A stretch of DNA of 64,000 nt from Enhydrobacter sp. Lineage in GTDB: Bacteria; Pseudomonadota; Alphaproteobacteria; Reyranellales; Reyranellaceae. The stretch spans positions 62,001 to 126,000 of the forward strand of contig JAHCJV010000003.1 in the NCBI GenBank assembly GCA_026126105.1, given 5' to 3'. Position 1 is the stretch's first letter; each line of letters begins with the position of its first letter. The translations under genes and the position numbers were made by a program. Positions 25,190-35,351 of this stretch are shown here, piece after piece. The notes under the pieces were generated by a model. It was not told the DNA's origin. It worked only from the letters and a program-made list of their open reading frames with translations, and did no database searches.

Positions 25190-25963
25190 ATGGACCTCAA
25201 GCTTACCGGCAAGACGGTGCTGATCACCGGCGGCAGCCGCGGCATCGGCTTTGCCTGCGCGATGGCCTTTGCGGCAGAGGGCTGCACCGTCCACATCGCC
25301 TCCCGCTCCAAGGAATCGCTCGAGGCCGCGCGGGAGAAGATTCGCGCCCGTCACAATGTACCGGTCGAAATCCACGCCGCGGACTTCTCAAGAGGAGACA
25401 CGGTGCGCGGCGTCGTCGAGGCGGTCGGCCACGCGGACATCCTGGTCAACAACGCCGGCGCCATCCCACGCGGCGATATCCTCACCATGACCGAGGAGAA
25501 GTGGCGCGAGTCGTGGGAGCTGAAGATGTTCGGCTACGTCAATGCGACGCGCGCCATGCTCGAGAAGATGTACGCCCGCAAGAAGGGCGCGGTGGTGAAC
25601 ATCATCGGGCTGGCGGGCGAGAGCTTCAACTATGACTACGTCGCGGGCACCACCGCGAACGCCGGCCTGATGGCCTTCACCCGCGCCGTCGGCTCGAAGA
25701 GCGTCGATCACGGAGTCCGCGTCGTGGCGATCAACCCGCCTGGCACCCGCACCGACCGCATGACGACGTTGCTGCGCAGCCAGGCGGAGCAAAAGTGGGG
25801 CGATCCCGAGCGTTGGCGCGAACTCACCACGCACATGCCGTTCGGACGTCCCGCCGAGCCGGACGAGGTCGCCGATCTCACGGTCTTCCTGGCCTCGGAT
25901 CGCGCGAGCTATATCAGCGGCGTCGTGATGACCCTCGATGCGGGCCAGGCTGCCCGTCACTAG
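25190..25963 (+). CDS. Short-chain dehydrogenase/reductase-like protein with altered active site
   Basis: 257 residues. The cofactor part is normal: TGKTVLITGGSRGIG, ADFSR, NNAGAIPRGD. The catalytic part is not: where SDRs have Ser and YxxxK, this protein reads IIGLAGESFNYDYVAGTTANAGLMAFTRAVG, so the lysine is Thr and the serine position is Gly/Ala. The C-terminus (PEDEVADLTVFLASDRASYISG-like) is intact. It may bind NAD(P) without classical oxidoreductase chemistry, or belong to a divergent SDR group in which other residues act. GGAAAGAG precedes the ATG; it follows the MBL gene by 19 bases. Confidence 0.82.
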   Translation: MDLKLTGKTVLITGGSRGIGFACAMAFAAEGCTVHIASRSKESLEAAREKIRARHNVPVEIHAADFSRGDTVRGVVEAVGHADILVNNAGAIPRGDILTMTEEKWRESWELKMFGYVNATRAMLEKMYARKKGAVVNIIGLAGESFNYDYVAGTTANAGLMAFTRAVGSKSVDHGVRVVAINPPGTRTDRMTTLLRSQAEQKWGDPERWRELTTHMPFGRPAEPDEVADLTVFLASDRASYISGVVMTLDAGQAARH

Positions 25964-25971
25964 AGCCGATG

Positions 25972-26115
25972 CTAGCGCAGCCGGCCGGCCACCGCGGCCC
26001 GGGCGGGATTGGTGTGAAGAGCCGCGACAGGCGCGTTCGAGACTGCAGGTTTGCGCTTGCTGGGCTTGCTATGCTTCTTGGCTTTCTTCGCGATCGGACG
26101 TTTTTTGGTGGACAT
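25972..26115 (-). CDS. Tiny lysine/arginine-rich protein
   Basis: 47 residues: MSTKKRPIAKKAKKHSKPSK, then RKPAVSNAPVAALHTNPARAAVAGRLR. The RBS GGAGAAAAG lies about 5 bases before the ATG at 26115. The N-terminal half is extremely basic, like small histone-H1-like or ribosome-associated proteins. It resembles no family I can name with certainty. Codon use is coherent and no better reading exists in the 200 bases between the SDR stop and the next gene. Real expression is plausible but unproven. Confidence 0.5.
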   Translation of the reverse strand: MSTKKRPIAKKAKKHSKPSKRKPAVSNAPVAALHTNPARAAVAGRLR

Positions 26116-26176
26116 GCAGCTTTTCTCCCCGGAGCGTTCGCCACCCTAGGCGTTTTGAGTCAGCCTGTCCGCTTTC

Positions 26177-26449
26177 TTACGGAAATGTGTGCCCTGGAGC
26201 CAGATTTCGAGGAGAGGGCGGCGCGGCAGAAAGTCCAAGTCCCGCAAGCCGGGTATTCTTGGCCATGGCGACCTCGCGTTCTGCCGTCTTCGAGATGTAT
26301 TTGCTGCCGATCACGACCATGGCGACACACAAGAGCAAAGTTCCCGACAGCGTGCTCAAGGTGAAGCCCCAGCGTGCGCTGTAGGTCCAGCAGGGAAATG
26401 TCGCAATGCTGAGGATGGCCAGCACGATGGCGACGCCGAGAACGAGCAT
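26177..26449 (-). CDS. DUF3309-like small membrane protein
   Basis: 90 residues, ATG 26449 preceded by AGGAGAGAG. Two hydrophobic segments flank CWTYSARWGFTLSTLSG, which resembles the WPYSRGWGYxPSG core of DUF3309 proteins (small, two-helix, mostly alphaproteobacterial). Unlike typical members (about 50 residues) it has a polar C-terminal tail (AEREVAMAKNTRLAGLGLSAAPPSPRNLAPGHTFP). The tail may be natural or the result of a lost stop. Function unknown. Confidence 0.6.
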   Translation of the reverse strand: MLVLGVAIVLAILSIATFPCWTYSARWGFTLSTLSGTLLLCVAMVVIGSKYISKTAEREVAMAKNTRLAGLGLSAAPPSPRNLAPGHTFP

Positions 26450-26807
26450 CGCGCTCTCTCCTGAAGTTCAGCTCCTTAACGAACCGATAAGCACGCGAGT
26501 TCCGCCATGTTTTCGCCTCAGAAGCGATAGCGACCACCTCTCCGTGACTTGGCTCTCGATGTCGCCGCCGCGGAAGGAATCACCGGGCCGACGGTGTAGC
26601 CGGCTTGGACCCGGAAGGTGCTGAACCACGGCACCGTGGGTCTGGCGTTGATCGCCGACGGGCCCGCACCGCCCGCCCGGCATCTGTAAGGAGGAGGCGT
26701 GAACGGCTTTCGCATTGTCTGTCCTGCAGCGTGTGATACCGAGTGCCGTCCGTGTGACTTTCGAAGCTGTCGCCGCTAGCTTGTGCTCCTCGCCTTGTAA
26801 TCGAGTC
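26450..26807. other. 358 bases without a supported gene
   Basis: Upstream region of recQ and of the divergent DUF3309-like gene. On the minus strand a 65-residue reading ends at 26518 in ..RRGGRYRF and has a GYTVGP segment, faintly like the end of an outer-membrane protein, but it has no RBS or recognisable domain. It is left unannotated. No repeats or hairpins were noticed. Confidence 0.5.
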
Positions 26808-28628
<1,821 letters not shown>

Positions 28629-28742
28629 ATTTTGAGGGAACCGGAAGTCACGATCACCGTTTAGCCCGTCGCTCGCGGCGCGGCGGAGCCTTCGGCGCAA
28701 TTCCGCGTTGGCTCGCGGCAGGACGGAGGACCGGATCTCAGA

Positions 28743-30263
28743 GTGGACGCCATGCAAAGCGATGCATTTCCCATCCCTCGCGCGCGCACCGGCGTGCCGG
28801 GGCTCGACGATATCCTGGCAGGCGGATTGGCCGTCGGCAGAGTTTTCCTGCTGGAGGGCAGCCCCGGCACCGGAAAGACCACTATCGCGCTCCGCTTTCT
28901 TATGGAAGGCGCCAAGGAGGGCGAGCAGGGGCTTTATGTCACTCTGTCGGAGACGGCGAATGAGCTACGTACCGCGGCCGCCTCCCACGGCTGGGAACTC
29001 GGCGACAAGATCGAAGTCTTCGAAGTGGCACCTCCCGAGAGCCTGCTCGATGCGGACCAGCAGCAAAGCCTGCTTTACTCGTCCGATCTGGAGCTGGGCG
29101 AAACCACCAAGCTGATCTTCGAGGCGGTCGAGCGAACCAAAGCCAAACGTATCGTCCTGGATTCGCTGTCGGAAATCCGCCTGCTGGGACAGAGCTCGCT
29201 GCGCTATCGACGGCAGATCCTGGCGCTCAAGCACTATTTCGCCCGCCACGGCTCGACCGTGCTGATGCTCGACGATCTGACCGCCGAGACGCTCGACAAG
29301 ACGGTTCATAGCGTCGCCAACGGAGTGGTGCGGCTGGAGGAGATGGCTCCGGACTATGGCAGCGAGCGACGCCGCATGCGGGTGATCAAGTACCGCGCCC
29401 AGTCATTCCGCGGCGGCTACCATGACTTCGTCATTCGCGCCGGCGGCGTGCATGTCTTCCCGCGCCTCGTGGCGGCGGAGCATCGCCAGCAGATCGAGCG
29501 CGGCCGCGTCGGCTCGGGCATCGAGGGCCTAGATTCGCTGCTTGGCGGCGGCATCGAGCAAGGATCGAGCACAGTCCTCTTGGGGCCGGCGGGCGCAGGC
29601 AAGAGCATCATCACCCTCCAGTTCGTCAACGAGGCGATCCGTACCGGCGGCAAGGCCGCGATGTTCATCTTCGACGAGGAGATCGGGCTGCTGTTCGAGC
29701 GCGCCAAGCCGCTCGGTTTCGACCTCGCGGGGATGCGGGCAGCGGGAAAGCTGCTCATCACGCAGCTCGATGCGGCAGAGCTGTCGCCCGGCGAGTTTGC
29801 GCACAGTGTGCGCGTGGCCGTCCAGGACCCGGCGGTCCGCACCGTCGTGATCGACAGCTTGAACGGCTACCAGGCCTCGATGCCGCACGAGAATTCGCTG
29901 ATCCTGCACATGCACGAGATACTGCAGTTCCTGAATCGACACGGCGTCTCGACATTCCTGACCGTGGCGCAGTCGGGGATGATGGGCGACATGCGCTCGC
30001 CGGTCGACGTCACCTACCTCGCCGATTCCGTGATCATGCTGCGCTTCTTCGAAGTGCGCGGCTCGGTGAAGCGAGCGATCTCGGTGGTGAAGAAGCGGAC
30101 CGGGCGGCACGAATCCACGATCCGCGAATTCTGGATCGATGGCGGCCTGCATGTCGGGGAGCCTCTCGTCGATTTCCAGGGTGTGCTGCGCGGCGTACCG
30201 CTCATCCTGACCGGCGAGGGGACAGCCGTGTCCGCCGCCGCCGCCGCGGCACGGGGCGAGTGA
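28743..30263 (+). CDS. KaiC-like double-domain ATPase
   Basis: 506 residues: two tandem RecA/KaiC domains. CI: GVPGLDDILAGGL, Walker A GSPGTGKT (39-46). CII: GIEGLDSLLGGGI, Walker A GPAGAGKS (281-288), FIFDEE, and the KaiC tail RGSVKRAISVVKKRTGRHESTIREFWID. At the CII phospho-site the cyanobacterial Ser-Thr pair is replaced by Thr424-Tyr425. One of the CI glutamates is Ser (TLSETANEL). No kaiA or kaiB is in the window. Its stop overlaps the GTG start of a histidine kinase, so the two act together, probably as a signalling rather than a true circadian unit. Confidence 0.9.
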   Translation: MDAMQSDAFPIPRARTGVPGLDDILAGGLAVGRVFLLEGSPGTGKTTIALRFLMEGAKEGEQGLYVTLSETANELRTAAASHGWELGDKIEVFEVAPPESLLDADQQQSLLYSSDLELGETTKLIFEAVERTKAKRIVLDSLSEIRLLGQSSLRYRRQILALKHYFARHGSTVLMLDDLTAETLDKTVHSVANGVVRLEEMAPDYGSERRRMRVIKYRAQSFRGGYHDFVIRAGGVHVFPRLVAAEHRQQIERGRVGSGIEGLDSLLGGGIEQGSSTVLLGPAGAGKSIITLQFVNEAIRTGGKAAMFIFDEEIGLLFERAKPLGFDLAGMRAAGKLLITQLDAAELSPGEFAHSVRVAVQDPAVRTVVIDSLNGYQASMPHENSLILHMHEILQFLNRHGVSTFLTVAQSGMMGDMRSPVDVTYLADSVIMLRFFEVRGSVKRAISVVKKRTGRHESTIREFWIDGGLHVGEPLVDFQGVLRGVPLILTGEGTAVSAAAAAARGE

Positions 30264-31951
30264 CCGGGGGCCCGCCCGGAGGTCGGCTGCGCGCGCTCGT
30301 TCTGGCGCCCCGCGGTCGCGACGCGGTGCTCGCGCAATCGCTCCTCAGCCAGGCTGGCATCGAGAGCGACATCTGCCGCGACTTGCCTGCGCTGATCGCT
30401 TCAATTGATGACGACGTGGGCTTCGTGCTGCTGACGGAGGATGCGATCCGCAATGCCGACCTTCGGCCGCTGGTGGCGCGCATTGCCGCCCAGCCCGCAT
30501 GGTCCGATCTGCCGTTCGTCCTGGTGACCGACCATGGCGGAGGGCCCGAACGCAATCCGATCGCGACTCGTTGGCTGGAGGCGCTGGGCAATGTCTCCTT
30601 TCTAGAGAGGCCGTTTCATCCCACGACTCTCAGCAGCCTCGCACGCGCCACGATGAAGGGCCGCCGCCGCCAGCACGAGACGAGGGTCCTGCTGGAGAAT
30701 TTGCGTGAGGGTGAGCTGCGCCTGCAGCAGATGAACGATCAGCTCGAGCGGCGCGTGCAGGAACGAACCGCCCAGCTGCAGCAGGCCCATGATGAGCTGC
30801 TTGCCTCGATTGCCGAGCGCGAGCGCGCTCAGGAGCAGGTCCGCCATCTGCAGAAGCTGGAATCGATCGGCCAGCTCACCGGCGGCGTGGCACACGACTT
30901 CAACAACCTTCTGACGGCGGTGATGGGAAACCTGGAGCTGCTGCGCAAGCGGCTGCCCGCCAACCCCTCGTTCGAGCGACTTATCGACGGCGCCATGCAG
31001 GGTGCCCAGCGCGGCGCGTCACTGACGCAGCGCCTGCTCGCCTTCGCCCGACGCCAGTCCCTCGAACCGCGGCCCGTCGACATGGTCGAACTCGTGCGTG
31101 GCATGGATGAGCTCCTGCACAGGTCGATCGGCCATTCCATCGAAATGGCGGTCGATCTGGCCTCCGATGTGCCCGCGGCACTCGCTGATGCCAACCAGAT
31201 AGAGCTCGCGCTGCTCAACCTCGCGGTAAACGCCCGCGATGCGATGCCCGACGGCGGGACGCTTACCATTGCGTTGGACTGTGCCTCGACTGCCCAGGCG
31301 CAGGACCTTGCGGAGGGCCGCTATGTGCGTCTGACGGTCTCCGACACGGGCGCGGGGATGGACGACCGCACCTTGCGGAAGTCCATTGAACCCTTCTTCT
31401 CGACAAAGGAAGTCGGCAAGGGCACCGGACTCGGGCTGTCCATGATCCATGGGCTGGCGCTGCAGCTGAAGGGCGCCCTGCGCTTGTTCAGTGAGCCAGG
31501 TCAAGGCACACGGGCGGAGCTTTGGCTTCCAGTCGCCGAGGGTCCGGTAGCCGGGAAGTTGATCGACCAACCTGCGGCGCACCGCGGGACCTCGCGGCAT
31601 GCCACCCTTCTATTCGTCGACGACGACTACCTGATCAACCTCAGCACGGCCACGCTGCTGGAGGATCTCGGCCACACCGTCATCAAGGCCACGTCCGGCG
31701 CCGACGCGCTCTCAATCCTCGGGAACGGCAAGCCGATCGATCTGCTGATTACCGACTACGCGATGCCGGGCATGACCGGCCTGGAGCTCGCGGCGGAGGC
31801 GCGGCGGCTGCGGCCGGGCCTGCCGATCCTGCTCGCCACTGGCTACGCGGACTTGCCGACGAATGCCGCGCTCGAGTTGCCGAGGTTGTCGAAGCCATAT
31901 CAACAGCGGCAGCTGGCTGAACAGATTGCATCGCTGCTGCCTAATGCTTGA
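30260..31951 (+). CDS. Hybrid sensor histidine kinase with N-terminal receiver-like and C-terminal receiver domains
   Basis: 563 residues from GTG 30260, overlapping the KaiC-like gene by four bases (GTGA). Order: a receiver-like domain (about 1-115), which lacks a clear phospho-Asp; a coiled coil (about 125-180); HisKA with SIGQLTGGVAHDFNNLLTAV (His212); HATPase with NLAVNARDAMPDGGTL, DTGAGM and GKGTGLGLSM; and a C-terminal receiver with FVDDDY and TDYAMPG (Asp499). No membrane segment, so it is cytoplasmic. It probably reads the state of the KaiC-like partner. Its end overlaps the convergent DoxX gene by 11 bases. Confidence 0.9.
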   Translation: MTGGPPGGRLRALVLAPRGRDAVLAQSLLSQAGIESDICRDLPALIASIDDDVGFVLLTEDAIRNADLRPLVARIAAQPAWSDLPFVLVTDHGGGPERNPIATRWLEALGNVSFLERPFHPTTLSSLARATMKGRRRQHETRVLLENLREGELRLQQMNDQLERRVQERTAQLQQAHDELLASIAERERAQEQVRHLQKLESIGQLTGGVAHDFNNLLTAVMGNLELLRKRLPANPSFERLIDGAMQGAQRGASLTQRLLAFARRQSLEPRPVDMVELVRGMDELLHRSIGHSIEMAVDLASDVPAALADANQIELALLNLAVNARDAMPDGGTLTIALDCASTAQAQDLAEGRYVRLTVSDTGAGMDDRTLRKSIEPFFSTKEVGKGTGLGLSMIHGLALQLKGALRLFSEPGQGTRAELWLPVAEGPVAGKLIDQPAAHRGTSRHATLLFVDDDYLINLSTATLLEDLGHTVIKATSGADALSILGNGKPIDLLITDYAMPGMTGLELAAEARRLRPGLPILLATGYADLPTNAALELPRLSKPYQQRQLAEQIASLLPNA

Positions 31952-32330
31952 GTGGAAGCAACACGCGCAAGTCTGGAGTCCCGAGCCACAATCCGGCCCA
32001 CATGACAGCGCCGAGATAGACGCCGAACAGCGTGTGGCTGAAAAGCGGGTCACCGAGCCGCAAGTGGCTGGCGATCGGGCCTCCGGACAGGCCCGTCAGC
32101 AAGATCGCGCGCAGCGTCGAGGTGCGGGGCCAGGCGTAGAGCGCGGTGCAAGCCAGCACGATGAAGCCCAATAGGCGAGCGAAGGTGTCGGAGGTCGGAT
32201 AGTCCAGCTCCCTCAAGCTGTCGGTGACCGGCTGGATCGGAACCATCTTGATCGCGCCGTCCACCAGCAGGAACAGGATGACCAGACCGCTCAGAATGCG
32301 GCCTGTCCACAACAAGGCCGGCGAGTTCAC
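31941..32330 (-). CDS. DoxX-family membrane protein
   Basis: 129 residues from GTG 32330, 3 bases after the VOC gene stop. Four predicted helices; LWTGRILSGLVILFLLVDGAIKM and the LGDPLFSHTLFGVYLGAVMW ending are the DoxX-like pattern. Role unclear; relatives take part in redox or thiol stress responses. Position and strand suggest it is the last gene of the YCII-sigma-VOC-DoxX set. Confidence 0.82.
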   Translation of the reverse strand: MNSPALLWTGRILSGLVILFLLVDGAIKMVPIQPVTDSLRELDYPTSDTFARLLGFIVLACTALYAWPRTSTLRAILLTGLSGGPIASHLRLGDPLFSHTLFGVYLGAVMWAGLWLGTPDLRVLLPLKH

Positions 32331-32333
32331 GGA

Positions 32334-32741
32334 TCAGCCCTTCTTCTGACTCTCGCCCATGGACCAGGCGACGCCGAAGGGATCGCGCAGCTGGCCATAG
32401 CGGTCGCCCCAGAACATCAGCTGGACCGGAAGCGTGACCTCCGCGCCGGCATCGACCGCGCGTTGGAAGGCGTCGTCGATGCCGCTGACCTGAAGGTGCA
32501 GCATGAAGGCCTGCGGCTCCTTTTGCGGGCTGCCGTGCTCAGGGAAAGGGTCGCTAAGCATCACCGATCCACCATTGATCACCAGATGCACGTGCATCAG
32601 CCGCCCTTGCGGATCGGCGGGTGCCCGCGCCACTTCCGTCGCGCCGAACGCCTCGGCGTAGAACTCCGCCGCCGCGGCGGCATTGGAGACAAACAGATAG
32701 GGCGCAACGCCGCCCAGTACGGGTTGGCTAAGATCGGTCAT
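32334..32741 (-). CDS. VOC (glyoxalase/PhnB-like) family protein
   Basis: 135 residues from ATG 32741, preceded by AGAGGAGAA. The vicinal-oxygen-chelate fold is indicated by GGVAPYLFVSNAAAAAEFYAEAFGATEVAR, a HVHLVINGGSVMLSDPFPE segment and WGDRYGQLRDPFGVAWSM. The last is the PhnB-type signature, which carries a metal-ligand glutamate in true glyoxalases; here it reads Q-L-R-D-P. Substrate unknown. Such genes are frequent partners of ECF42 sigma factors and DGPF proteins. Confidence 0.85.
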   Translation of the reverse strand: MTDLSQPVLGGVAPYLFVSNAAAAAEFYAEAFGATEVARAPADPQGRLMHVHLVINGGSVMLSDPFPEHGSPQKEPQAFMLHLQVSGIDDAFQRAVDAGAEVTLPVQLMFWGDRYGQLRDPFGVAWSMGESQKKG

Positions 32742-32802
32742 GTCGTTCTCCTCTGTGATCCTGCCTCGAGGACGAACGAGGCGAGCACGATCCGACATCC
32801 GG

Positions 32803-34077
32803 TCAAGAATATTTCGCCTCGCCGGCTTCAGGCTGAGGGGCAGAAGAAAGCCGGTCGAGGTGCTGGCGGATGTGGGCGGCTTCGACCGGAGTGTTGGCCA
32901 GCGCGATCGCGCGAGCGAAGGATTCGCGCGCTTCGCCGCGGCGGCCGAGCTGTTCGAGCAACGCGCCGCGCAGACCATGAAAATAGAAGTACCCTGACAG
33001 GCGTTCGCCCAACGGCTCCACCATCGACAGCGCGTGACTCGGTCCGCGCACCTTGTTGACCGCGACGGCGCGATTGAGCGTGACGATCGGAGAGGGCTGC
33101 AGCCGCTCGAGATTTGCATAGAGCAGGTCGATCTGGGGCCAGTCGGTTTCTTCGGGGGTCGGGGCGCGCGCATGCAGGGCGGCGATGGCAGCTTGCACCT
33201 GATAGGGACCAGGCCGCTTGTGCCGCATCGCCTTGTCGATCAGCGCCAACCCTTCGGCGATGCCCGCTTTGTCCCAGCGGCTGCGATCCTGGTCCTCGAG
33301 CAGAACGATCTCGCCCTCGGCATCGAAGCGTGACTCTGCCCGCGCTTCCTGCAGCAGCATCAGGGCCGCCAACCCCATGATCTCCGGCTCGGCAGGGAAG
33401 AGGCGCAACAACAGGCGGATCAGCCGGATGGCCTCTCCTGCCAAGCATCCGCGTGCACCCGCTTCGCTGTTGCGGGCCGAATAGCCCTCGTTGAAGAGCA
33501 GGTAAATCATCGCCGCTACGGCCGCGAGCCGCTCCGCGCGTTCGGGCGCCCCCGGCGCTTCGAACGGCACTGCGGTCTTGGCGACGCGCGCTTTGGCGCG
33601 GGTGATGCGCTGCTCCATCGCAGAAACCCCGACCAGGAAGGCGCGGGCAATCTGTGGCACGGACAGGCCGCAAACGACGCGCAAGGCGAGTGCGATCTGC
33701 TGCACGGCCGGCAGATCGGGGTGGCAACAGATGAACAGCAGGCGCAAGATGTCGTCGCGATAATGGCTGTCGTCGAGCCGCTCCACGGCCGCCATCTCGG
33801 CATCGCCGGTGTCAGACAGCGTCTCTTCGTCGGGTAGTTCGACCTGCCTGGCGCGCCGCCGCACGCTGTCGAGCGCGACGTTTCGGCCGACCATGATCAA
33901 CCAGGCAGCCGGATTCCGCGGGGGGCCTTGCAGGGACCAAGTCTTCAAGGCGCGCAGGCAGGCGTCCTGGTAAGCCTCCTCGGCGGTGTCGAGATCGCGG
34001 AAATAGCGCAACAGGGCGCCAATTGCCTGGGGCCGGGCCGAGGTCAGAGCGGCATCAATCCAGGCGAGCTCGGTCAT
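32803..34077 (-). CDS. ECF42-type RNA polymerase sigma factor with helical C-terminal extension
   Basis: 424 residues, far longer than ordinary ECF factors. Sigma2 (about 15-80: LLRYFRDLDTAEEAYQDACLRALKTW..NPAAWLIMVGRNVALDSVRRR) and sigma4 (about 115-170: LPAVQQIALALRVVCGLSVPQIARAFLVGVSAMEQRITRAK). A long DUF6596/TPR-like C-terminal part follows (YLLFNEGYSARNSEAG.., LYANLERLQPSPIVTLNRAVAV, HGLRGALLEQLGRRGEARESFARAI). That layout defines ECF42, known to be controlled through its extension rather than an anti-sigma factor. Its start overlaps the upstream YCII gene (ATGA). Confidence 0.9.
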   Translation of the reverse strand: MTELAWIDAALTSARPQAIGALLRYFRDLDTAEEAYQDACLRALKTWSLQGPPRNPAAWLIMVGRNVALDSVRRRARQVELPDEETLSDTGDAEMAAVERLDDSHYRDDILRLLFICCHPDLPAVQQIALALRVVCGLSVPQIARAFLVGVSAMEQRITRAKARVAKTAVPFEAPGAPERAERLAAVAAMIYLLFNEGYSARNSEAGARGCLAGEAIRLIRLLLRLFPAEPEIMGLAALMLLQEARAESRFDAEGEIVLLEDQDRSRWDKAGIAEGLALIDKAMRHKRPGPYQVQAAIAALHARAPTPEETDWPQIDLLYANLERLQPSPIVTLNRAVAVNKVRGPSHALSMVEPLGERLSGYFYFHGLRGALLEQLGRRGEARESFARAIALANTPVEAAHIRQHLDRLSSAPQPEAGEAKYS

Positions 34078-34445
34078 GCCGGCAGATCTCCCGCGTCGAG
34101 CTGCGCTACGGGGCGGATCTCGTAGGAACCACCCATGTTGGCGCGGGCCAGCTCGCGCGCAGTTTCGATGGCCTCGTCGAGCGACTGGCAGTCGACGATG
34201 AAGAACCCGAGCAACTGCTCCTTCGTCTCGGCAAACGGACCGTCGACGACCAGCGGCGGCTCCTGGTCCTTGCGCAGCGTCGTGGCCGCGGTCGTCGGGA
34301 GCAGCCGTGCCACCGGGCCCAGCCGTCGCTGCTTCGTGAGCTTCTCGGTGACCTTGGCCAGATTTGCCATGGTCTGGTCGTGCTTCTCCTTGCTCCAGGA
34401 CTGCACGACGTCCTCGTGGTGGTAGCAGAGGATGGCGTAGAGCAT
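34074..34445 (-). CDS. YCII/DGPF-domain protein, ECF42 partner
   Basis: 123 residues: MLYAILCYHHEDVVQSWSKE, then VVDGPFAETKEQLLGFFIVDC, which contains the DGPF motif that names the family, then EAIETARELARANMGGSYEIRPV. The fold is a ferredoxin-like barrel related to muconolactone isomerase. DGPF genes are known neighbours of ECF42 sigma factors and probable targets or input proteins. The stop overlaps the sigma start, so they are translated together. Confidence 0.9.
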   Translation of the reverse strand: MLYAILCYHHEDVVQSWSKEKHDQTMANLAKVTEKLTKQRRLGPVARLLPTTAATTLRKDQEPPLVVDGPFAETKEQLLGFFIVDCQSLDEAIETARELARANMGGSYEIRPVAQLDAGDLPA

Positions 34446-34506
34446 GCGAAATCCCTCGTTGAACCGTAGGACGAAAGACCAGCGCTCGCCCCGACAGGCT
34501 CCGAAA

Positions 34507-35334
34507 CTATTTTGGCGTACCAGCCTTCAGAATCCGATAGCGACCGTCACGGATCTCTGCACCGGTGACGATGCCGGTGATGGCGCTCCCGCCATCGAGT
34601 CCGAGCCGATCGTGTAGGAAGAGGTGGGGGTCTTCCATCTGCGTGAGCGGCCGATGCTTGTGCGGTGGGGTGTGGCCGTGAACCACCAAGGTGCCGCCGA
34701 AGCCGCCCTCCCAGTCGAGAAAGCCGGTGGTGATGCAGGCCCAGCGCGCCGCGGTGCCAGCGGTCCAGGGCGGCGCGAGGAAGGTGGCTTGTGGAGTGCG
34801 GCCGTCGAGCCCGCCATGGACGAACACCACGTTGCCCAGGCGCAGATGAGACCGTTGGGTGAGCAACCTGTCCAGGACCTGCCGACCCAGTGCAGCGATG
34901 GCCAGCTCATAGCTCGGCGGAGCCAAGGGATCGCGCACGGCGGCACGCATCTCCTCAAGAGCCTTGCTGCCGCCGGTGCGCTCGGCCAGCCACATGGAGG
35001 CGGCTTTCGCGCCGCGCCTCCCACCGCTCATCGCCAGCAGCATGAGAATTTCATGATTGCCGATGATCCGGTCCACCCGATCCACGCCGCACGCCGCCGC
35101 GCCTTCGGCCCAGAGCCTCAGTACGCCCAGGCTGTCCGGCCCCCGATCCACCATGTCGCCCAGATAGACGAGCCGTCGGGGCCGATCGCTCTGGCACGCG
35201 AGCTCCCGAACGACGTCGAGCAGGCTGGCCAGTTCATCCGCACATCCATGGACATCGCCGATCGCGAACACCGTCTCGCCCTCGAGGTCGAACGGAGCGG
35301 CTTTCCAGGCTGAGATTTCGACGGGAACGGACAT
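34507..35334 (-). CDS. Calcineurin-like metallophosphoesterase (Ser/Thr phosphatase type)
   Basis: 275 residues from ATG 35334. Dimetal motifs in order: FAIGDVHGCADEL (GDxHG), YLGDMVDRGPDSLG (GDxVDRG), IIGNHEILML (GNHE), a VFVHGGLDG histidine and LVVHGHTP (GHTP). This is the lambda-phosphatase/PrpA-like set that removes phosphate from proteins or diadenosine polyphosphates. The true substrate is unknown. It stands in the same direction as the MscS gene, 17 bases downstream of it. Confidence 0.87.
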   Translation of the reverse strand: MSVPVEISAWKAAPFDLEGETVFAIGDVHGCADELASLLDVVRELACQSDRPRRLVYLGDMVDRGPDSLGVLRLWAEGAAACGVDRVDRIIGNHEILMLLAMSGGRRGAKAASMWLAERTGGSKALEEMRAAVRDPLAPPSYELAIAALGRQVLDRLLTQRSHLRLGNVVFVHGGLDGRTPQATFLAPPWTAGTAARWACITTGFLDWEGGFGGTLVVHGHTPPHKHRPLTQMEDPHLFLHDRLGLDGGSAITGIVTGAEIRDGRYRILKAGTPK

Positions 35335-35351
35335 CGCCGGAAATGCTAGCG

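Noticed and set aside
26518..26715. 65-residue reading ending in GGRYRF, possible outer-membrane protein remnant
   Set aside because: No RBS, no recognisable domain and no supporting neighbour; only the final aromatic residue hinted at it.
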